Positions 58,931 through 64,000 of a stretch of 64,000 bases of DNA are shown piece after piece. The DNA is from Burkholderiaceae bacterium. GTDB lineage: Bacteria > Pseudomonadota > Gammaproteobacteria > Burkholderiales > Burkholderiaceae_C. The number at the start of each line of letters is the position of its first letter. Position 1 is the first letter of the stretch. The stretch is from NCBI GenBank assembly GCA_023150375.1, contig JAKLLA010000008.1, positions 62,001 through 126,000 of the forward strand, written 5' to 3'. A program made the position numbers and the translations under genes. The notes beneath the pieces are model-generated. The model ran no database searches, was not told where the DNA came from, and saw only the letters and a list, made by a program, of their open reading frames with translations.

Positions 58931-61261
58931 ATGCATTTCACCGGCCTGCTCCCCGTTCCCCCCGTCTGTGCCCTGTCCCGCGTGGGTCTGGCCGTCCTGG
59001 TCGCCTCGGCCGGCCTGACCGCGCTGCCTGCGCGCGCGGTCGAGCCGTTCCGGATCCAGGACATCCGGGTCGAAGGCCTGCAGCGCACCGAGGCGGGCAC
59101 CGTGTTCGCCTCGCTGCCGTTCCGTGTCGGCGATCGCTACGACGACGAAAAGGGCGCCGCGGCCCTGCGCGCACTGTTCGCCACCGGCCTGTTCAAGGAT
59201 GTGCGCCTCGAGGTCGAGGGACAGGTGGTGGTGGTCGTCGTGCAGGAGCGCGCGATCATCGCCAGCGTCGACTTCACCGGCACGCAGGAGTTCGACCGCG
59301 ACACGCTGATCAAGGCGCTCAAGGACGTCGGGGTCGGCGAGGGACAGCCCTTCGACCGCTCGCTGGCCGACCGCGCCGAGCAGGAACTCAAGCGCCAGTA
59401 CCTCACGCGCAGCCTGTACGGTGCGGAGGTGGTCACCACCATCACGCCGATCGAGCGCAACCGGGTCAATGTCACCTTCGCCGTCAGCGAGGGGGGCGTG
59501 GCGCGCATCGACGAGATCCGCATCGTCGGCAACCGGGCCTTCTCCGAGAGCACCCTGCTCGGCGAGATGGACCTGACCACCGGCGGGCTGATGACCTGGT
59601 ACACCAAGAGCGACCGCTACTCACGCGCCAAGCTCAATGCCGACCTCGAGACCCTGCGGGCCTTCTACCTGAACCGCGGCTACCTCGAGTTCAACGTCGA
59701 GTCGACCCAGGTGGCCATCTCGGCGGACAAGCAGCGCATCACGGTCACGATCCAGATCGACGAGGGGCAGCGCTACCACGTCGCCGGTGTCAAGCTCGGC
59801 GGCGACTACCTCGGCAAGGACGAGGAGTTCAAGTCGCTGGTGACCATCGAGCCTGGTGAGCCCTACCGGGCCGAGGCGGTGGCCAACACGCAGCGGGCCT
59901 TCACGGACCGCTTCGGTCTGTTCGGCTATGCCTTCGCGAGGGTCGAGGCGATTCCGCAGATCGACCGCAACACCGGCCGGGTGGTGGTGCTGCTCAATGC
60001 CGACCCCGGTCGACGCGTCTACGTGCGGCGCGTGAACGTGTCGGGCAACACCCGCACCCGCGACGAGGTGGTGCGCCGCGAGTTCCGCCAGTTCGAATCG
60101 GCCTGGTACGACGGCGAGCGCATCCGCCTGTCGCGCGACCGCGTCGACCGGCTGGGCTATTTCAGCCAGGTCGATGTCGAGACCAACGAGGTGCCCGGTG
60201 CGCTCGATCAGGTCGACCTGACCTTCTCCGTGCAGGAGAAGCCCACCGGCAGTCTGATGCTGGGCGCCAACTTCTCCAGCGCGGACCGGCTGTCGTTCTC
60301 GGCCTCGATCAAGCAGGACAACGTCTTCGGCTCGGGCAACTACCTGGGCATCGAGCTGAACACCAGCAAGAGCAGCCGCACGATGGTGTTCTCCACCGTC
60401 GACCCGTACTTCACGAACGACGGGGTGTCGCGGGCCTTCGACATCTACTATCGCACCAGCAAGCCGCTGAACAGCCAGGGCGAGTCCTACGAGCTGGTCA
60501 CGCCGGGCGTGGCGCTGCGCTTCGGCCTGCCGTACTCGGAGTACGACACGGTGTTCGTCGGCATCGGTGCCGAGAGCACCCGCATCAAGTCGGCTTCTGC
60601 GCTGCCGGAGAACTACTTCCGCCTGCGCAGCACCTACGGCAACAGCACCAGCTCGATTCCGCTCACGCTGGGCTGGCAGCGTGACGGTCGCGACAGTGCG
60701 CTGGTGCCCAATGCCGGCCGCTATCAGCGCGTCAACCTGGAGTGGGGCATTGCCGGCGATGCACGCTACCTGAAGACCAACTACCAGATCCAGCAGTACT
60801 TCGCGCTGACCAAGAAGTACACCCTGGGCCTGAATGCCGAGTTCGGCTACGGCAAGGGCCTGCTCGGGCGCGAGTACCCGATCTTCAAGAACTTCTACGG
60901 CGGTGGCCTGGGCACGGTGCGGGCGTTCGATCAGAACTCGCTCGGTCCGGTGGACGTCACCGGCGCCTACATCGGCGGCAACCGGCGCCTGAACCTGAAC
61001 GCCGAGTTCTACGTGCCCTTCCCCGGGGTGGGCAACGATCGTACGCTGCGCATCTTCGGCTACACCGACGCCGGCAACGTGTGGCGCGAAGGCGAGTCGA
61101 TGCGCGATCGCCCCGAGAACCCCATCCGCGTGTCCGCCGGCATCGGCCTGTCCTGGGTGTCGCCGGTGGGGCCGCTGAAGCTCAGCTGGGGTGTGCCGCT
61201 GCGCAAGGCCCGCACGGATACAATCCAGCGCTTCCAGTTCCAGATCGGTACGGCATTCTGA
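58931..61261 (+). CDS. bamA: Outer membrane protein assembly factor BamA
   Basis: The 776-residue Omp85 protein is the core of the BAM machine. Signal peptide about 1-36 (cleavage after ARA), five POTRA domains to about residue 430, then a 16-strand barrel. The conserved lid-loop motif VRGF reads VRAF at residues 663-666 (GTVRAFDQNSLGP). The C-terminal signature ends in Phe (QFQIGTAF), as expected for outer-membrane insertion. It follows rseP by four bases. Confidence 0.96.
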   Translation: MHFTGLLPVPPVCALSRVGLAVLVASAGLTALPARAVEPFRIQDIRVEGLQRTEAGTVFASLPFRVGDRYDDEKGAAALRALFATGLFKDVRLEVEGQVVVVVVQERAIIASVDFTGTQEFDRDTLIKALKDVGVGEGQPFDRSLADRAEQELKRQYLTRSLYGAEVVTTITPIERNRVNVTFAVSEGGVARIDEIRIVGNRAFSESTLLGEMDLTTGGLMTWYTKSDRYSRAKLNADLETLRAFYLNRGYLEFNVESTQVAISADKQRITVTIQIDEGQRYHVAGVKLGGDYLGKDEEFKSLVTIEPGEPYRAEAVANTQRAFTDRFGLFGYAFARVEAIPQIDRNTGRVVVLLNADPGRRVYVRRVNVSGNTRTRDEVVRREFRQFESAWYDGERIRLSRDRVDRLGYFSQVDVETNEVPGALDQVDLTFSVQEKPTGSLMLGANFSSADRLSFSASIKQDNVFGSGNYLGIELNTSKSSRTMVFSTVDPYFTNDGVSRAFDIYYRTSKPLNSQGESYELVTPGVALRFGLPYSEYDTVFVGIGAESTRIKSASALPENYFRLRSTYGNSTSSIPLTLGWQRDGRDSALVPNAGRYQRVNLEWGIAGDARYLKTNYQIQQYFALTKKYTLGLNAEFGYGKGLLGREYPIFKNFYGGGLGTVRAFDQNSLGPVDVTGAYIGGNRRLNLNAEFYVPFPGVGNDRTLRIFGYTDAGNVWREGESMRDRPENPIRVSAGIGLSWVSPVGPLKLSWGVPLRKARTDTIQRFQFQIGTAF

Positions 61262-61263
61262 CC

Positions 61264-61800
61264 ATGACATTCCCTCTTCGCCCGCTGCTTCGTTCGACGG
61301 CGGCCGCCCTGGTGCTGGCCTGCGGCGTGGCCGCGGTGCCGGCGGTCGCTGCGCAGGAACTGAAGATCGGCTACGTCAACAGCGATCGTGTGCTGCGCGA
61401 TGCCGCGCCGGCCAAGGCCGCCCAGGCCAAGCTGGAGGCCGAGTTCGGCAAGCGCGACAAGGACCTCAACGATGCCGCCCTGCGCCTGAAGGCCGCAGCC
61501 GAGCGCTTCGAGAAGGAGCAGCCCACGCTGGCCGAGTCCGAGCGCAGCCGCCGCCAGCGTGAGCTGGTCGAGCAGGAGCGCGACCTGCAGCGCAAGCGCC
61601 GCGAGTTCCAGGAGGACCTCACGCAGCGCAAGAACGAGGAGCTGTCGACTGTCGTCGAGCGCGCCAACCGCGTGATCAAGCAGATCTGGGAGCAGGAAAA
61701 GTACGACCTGATCCTGCAGGACGCGGTGTTCGCCAGTGCCCGCGTGGACATCACCGACAAGGTCATCCGCGCGCTGAATTCGGGCGGCGCGGCCAAGTGA
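61264..61800 (+). CDS. skp: Periplasmic chaperone Skp (OmpH)
   Basis: This 178-residue chaperone has a signal peptide of about 30 residues (ending AVAA), a short beta-core ([16 protein letters not shown]), then a long charged coiled coil from about 55 to 135. Skp trimers hold unfolded outer-membrane proteins and pass them to BAM. The gene follows bamA by two bases; its stop overlaps the lpxD GTG. Confidence 0.93.
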   Translation: MTFPLRPLLRSTAAALVLACGVAAVPAVAAQELKIGYVNSDRVLRDAAPAKAAQAKLEAEFGKRDKDLNDAALRLKAAAERFEKEQPTLAESERSRRQRELVEQERDLQRKRREFQEDLTQRKNEELSTVVERANRVIKQIWEQEKYDLILQDAVFASARVDITDKVIRALNSGGAAK

Positions 61801-62876
61801 CCGCGTCCGCGGCAGCCGCGCCGCAGCGCCGCGGCACGGAACTGCCCGAGCCGGTGCGCGTGGCCGAACTGGCTGCGCTGCTCGGCGCCGAGCTGCAGGG
61901 CGATGGCCAGCAGCCGGTGCGCCGACTGGCTCCCCTGGCCTCGGCCGATGCCGAGTCGATCACCTTCGCCACCGGGCCGCGCTACGCGGCCCAGCTCGCG
62001 CAGAGCACCGCGGCCTGCGTGATCATTCCCCCGGCATTGCAGGAGGCCGCCTCCCACCGGCCGGCCCGCCTCGTCACGGCCGACCCCTACGCCTGCTACG
62101 CCCGTCTGACCCAGTGGTGGGCCGTGCAGCTGCGCCCCCGCGTGCAGGCCGGCGTGCATCCCAGTGCCAGCGTGGCCGAGGGGGTGCGGCTGGGCGAGGG
62201 CGTGTGCATCGGCGCCCAGGCCGTGGTCGAGGCCGGTGCGGTGATCGGCGCGGGCGCGCAGATCGGCCCGCTCTGCCATGTCGGCGCCGGCGTGGAGGTG
62301 GGCGAACACACCCGCCTGGCGCCTCAGGTGGTGCTGATGCCGGGCACCCGCGTCGGCGCGCGCTGCCTGCTGCACAGCGGCGTGGTGGTGGGAGCCGACG
62401 GCTTCGGCTTCGCGCCCGGCGCCGAGGGCTGGGTGAAGATCGAGCAGCTCGGCGGGGTATGGATCGGCGACGACGTGGAGATCGGTGCGAACACCTGCAT
62501 CGACCGTGGCGCGCTGGACGACACCGTGATCGACAGCGGCGTGAAGCTCGACAACCTGATCCAGATCGCGCACAACGTGCAGATCGGCGCCCACACCGCG
62601 ATGGCCGGCTGTGCCGCGGTAGCGGGCAGCACCCGCATCGGCAGCCGCTGCACCATCGGTGGTGCGGCCAACATCGTCGGCCACCTGACCATCGCCGACG
62701 GCGTGCACGTCTCGGCGGCCAGCCTGGTGATGAGTTCGCTCACCCGGCCGGGCCACTACACCGGCGTGTATCCGCTGGAAGAGCATGCCGACTGGGAAAG
62801 GAACGCAGCCACGCTGCGTCGCCTGCACGGCCTGCGTGAGCGCCTGCGCAACCTCGAGAAGAAGACCCGCCCATGA
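61797..62876 (+). CDS. lpxD: UDP-3-O-acylglucosamine N-acyltransferase LpxD
   Basis: The 359-residue left-handed beta-helix enzyme adds the second hydroxyacyl chain in lipid A synthesis. Hexapeptide repeats run from about 110 to 320. The catalytic His region is visible as [26 protein letters not shown] (in parts), and [14 protein letters not shown] follows. It starts with GTG at 61797 overlapping the skp stop (GTGA). The last codon overlaps the fabZ start. Confidence 0.95.
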   Translation: MTASAAAAPQRRGTELPEPVRVAELAALLGAELQGDGQQPVRRLAPLASADAESITFATGPRYAAQLAQSTAACVIIPPALQEAASHRPARLVTADPYACYARLTQWWAVQLRPRVQAGVHPSASVAEGVRLGEGVCIGAQAVVEAGAVIGAGAQIGPLCHVGAGVEVGEHTRLAPQVVLMPGTRVGARCLLHSGVVVGADGFGFAPGAEGWVKIEQLGGVWIGDDVEIGANTCIDRGALDDTVIDSGVKLDNLIQIAHNVQIGAHTAMAGCAAVAGSTRIGSRCTIGGAANIVGHLTIADGVHVSAASLVMSSLTRPGHYTGVYPLEEHADWERNAATLRRLHGLRERLRNLEKKTRP

Positions 62877-63322
62877 CGACTGCCTTGGACATCCACCAGG
62901 TGCTGAAGAAGCTGCCGCACCGCTATCCCTTCCTGCTGGTCGACCGCGTGGTCGAGCTCGAGAAGGGCGTGCGCATCCTGGCGGTCAAGAACGTGACCAT
63001 CAACGAGCCGCAGTTCACCGGCCATTTCCCGAACCGCCCGGTGATGCCTGGCGTGCTGATCCTCGAGGCCCTGGCCCAGGCGGCCGGCATCCTGTCCTTC
63101 GCCACCGAGGACACCGTGCTGGACGACAAGACGGTCTTCTACTTCGCCGGCATCGACGGCGCGCGCTTCAAGCGGCCGGTGGAGCCGGGCGACCAGCTGA
63201 TGCTCGAGGTCGCGATCGACCGGGTGCGTGCCGGCATCTACAAGTTCAACGCGCGCGCGCTGGTCGACGGCGAGCTGGTCTGCGAGGCCTCGCTGATGTG
63301 CACCAAGCGGCGCGTCGAGTAA
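62873..63322 (+). CDS. fabZ: 3-hydroxyacyl-ACP dehydratase FabZ
   Basis: This 149-residue hot-dog-fold enzyme dehydrates 3-hydroxyacyl-ACP in fatty-acid elongation. Catalytic His51 ([13 protein letters not shown]) and Glu65 (LILEALAQ) are present. The position between lpxD and lpxA is conserved. The start overlaps the lpxD stop by ATGA. Confidence 0.97.
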   Translation: MTTALDIHQVLKKLPHRYPFLLVDRVVELEKGVRILAVKNVTINEPQFTGHFPNRPVMPGVLILEALAQAAGILSFATEDTVLDDKTVFYFAGIDGARFKRPVEPGDQLMLEVAIDRVRAGIYKFNARALVDGELVCEASLMCTKRRVE

Positions 63323-63333
63323 GGCAGCCCGGC

Positions 63334-64000
63334 ATGGCGCAGATCCATCCCACCGCGATCGTCGATCCGAAGGCCGAGCTGGCCGACAGCGTGTCGGTGG
63401 GCGCCTACACGATCATCGGCCCCGAGGTGCGCATCGGCGCCGGCACGGTGATCGGTGCGCACTGCGTGGTCGAAGGCCGCACCACGATCGGCTGCGACAA
63501 CCGCTTCTTCCAGTTCTCCTCGATCGGCGCGATGCCGCAGGACATGAGCCACGGCGGCGAGGTCACCGAGCTGGTGATCGGCGACCGCAACACCGTGCGC
63601 GAGTTCTGCACCTTCAACACGGGCACCTTCAAGGAGCAGGGCGTCACCCGCATCGGCAGCGACAACTGGATCATGGCCTACGTGCACCTGGCGCACGACG
63701 TCGTGCTGGGCAGCCATTGTGTGCTGGCCAACAATGCCACGCTGGCCGGCCATGTGCACGTGGGCGACTGGGCGGTGATCGGCGGCCTGACGGGGGTGCA
63801 CCAGTTCTGCCACGTCGGCGCACATGCGATGGTCGGCTTCCAGGCCCATGTGGCGCAGGATGTGCCGCCCTTCATGACGGTGGACGGCCACCCGCTGGCC
63901 GCGCGGGCGGTGAACCTCACCGGCCTGAAGCGGCGTGGCTTTTCCGCCGAGCGCATCGCCGTGATCCGGCAGATGCACAAGCTGCTGTATCGCGCTTCGC
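63334..64000 (+). CDS. lpxA: UDP-N-acetylglucosamine acyltransferase LpxA, 5' part
   Basis: About 222 codons are present; the window ends before the stop of this usually ~262-residue enzyme. It catalyses the first step of lipid A synthesis. Beta-helix hexapeptides start at [17 protein letters not shown], and the catalytic motif AYVHLAHD has His118 and His121 (the latter equals the E. coli active-site base His125). The C-terminal helical domain begins near [11 protein letters not shown] and is cut off. Confidence 0.95.
   Translation, partial: MAQIHPTAIVDPKAELADSVSVGAYTIIGPEVRIGAGTVIGAHCVVEGRTTIGCDNRFFQFSSIGAMPQDMSHGGEVTELVIGDRNTVREFCTFNTGTFKEQGVTRIGSDNWIMAYVHLAHDVVLGSHCVLANNATLAGHVHVGDWAVIGGLTGVHQFCHVGAHAMVGFQAHVAQDVPPFMTVDGHPLAARAVNLTGLKRRGFSAERIAVIRQMHKLLYRAS

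Overview
This is a contiguous 64 kb piece of a high-GC beta-proteobacterial chromosome, most likely of the order Burkholderiales (Leptothrix/Rubrivivax/Comamonadaceae-like). The evidence is the gene order: pilW-rodZ-ispG-hisS-yfgM-bamB-der-hfq-hflX-hflK-hflC-hisZ-purA, then rpsB-tsf-pyrH-frr-uppS-cdsA-dxr-rseP-bamA-skp-lpxD-fabZ-lpxA. Tripartite tricarboxylate (Tct/Bug) transport genes and strong G/C bias at third codon positions agree with this. The genus is inference; no rRNA gene is present.

Layout. 1-3.7 kb: end of the 2-oxoglutarate dehydrogenase operon (odhB, a small SHOCT/PspC membrane protein, lpdA), followed by zapE. 3.7-5.2 kb: a small accessory patch with an IS481-type insertion-sequence remnant, a VOC-fold protein and an unrecognised exported protein. 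5.3-17.1 kb: a minus-strand run with two transport/two-component modules. The first is a potassium transporter (trkH) with a KdpD/KdpE-like pair. The second is a TctDE sensor/regulator with the tctCBA carboxylate transporter, followed by an AbrB-type membrane protein and an FAD oxidoreductase. 17.2-20.2 kb: acyl-CoA dehydrogenase, a VF530 protein, a DTW-domain tRNA-modifying enzyme and a PP2C phosphatase. 20.3-28.3 kb: ydcH-like gene, dinG/yoaA helicase, bamD (opposite strand), rluD, scpB, rluB, ndk. 28.4-44.7 kb: housekeeping cluster from rlmN to purA plus a phosphoribosyltransferase. 44.8-45.3 kb: two identical tRNA-Leu(CAG) genes on the minus strand, each with its own terminator. 45.3-51.1 kb: rnr, facing a translationally overlapping trio on the minus strand (D-amino-acid dehydrogenase-like, PIN-domain protein, nnr). 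51.2-64 kb: translation and envelope cluster from rpsB to lpxA, which is cut by the window end.

How the genes work together. The envelope theme is strong. BamA, BamB and BamD with Skp and YfgM serve outer-membrane and exported protein folding. RseP, HflK and HflC handle membrane proteolysis. LpxD, FabZ, LpxA, CdsA, UppS and Dxr/IspG supply lipid A, phospholipid and isoprenoid precursors. Many starts overlap the previous stop by ATGA, GTGA or TGATG, which points to translational coupling.

Novelty. Most of the window is ordinary core genome, and I found no clearly undescribed multi-gene system. The best leads are two 11-bp-period direct repeats that look like OmpR-family binding sites, one upstream of tctC and one upstream of trkH, each beside its presumed cognate regulator. 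Others are a TrkH transporter linked to a shortened KdpD-like kinase, the PIN gene wedged between two metabolic genes, a VRAF variant of the BamA VRGF motif, and the duplicated tRNA-Leu. All family calls come from reading motifs; no database search was possible.
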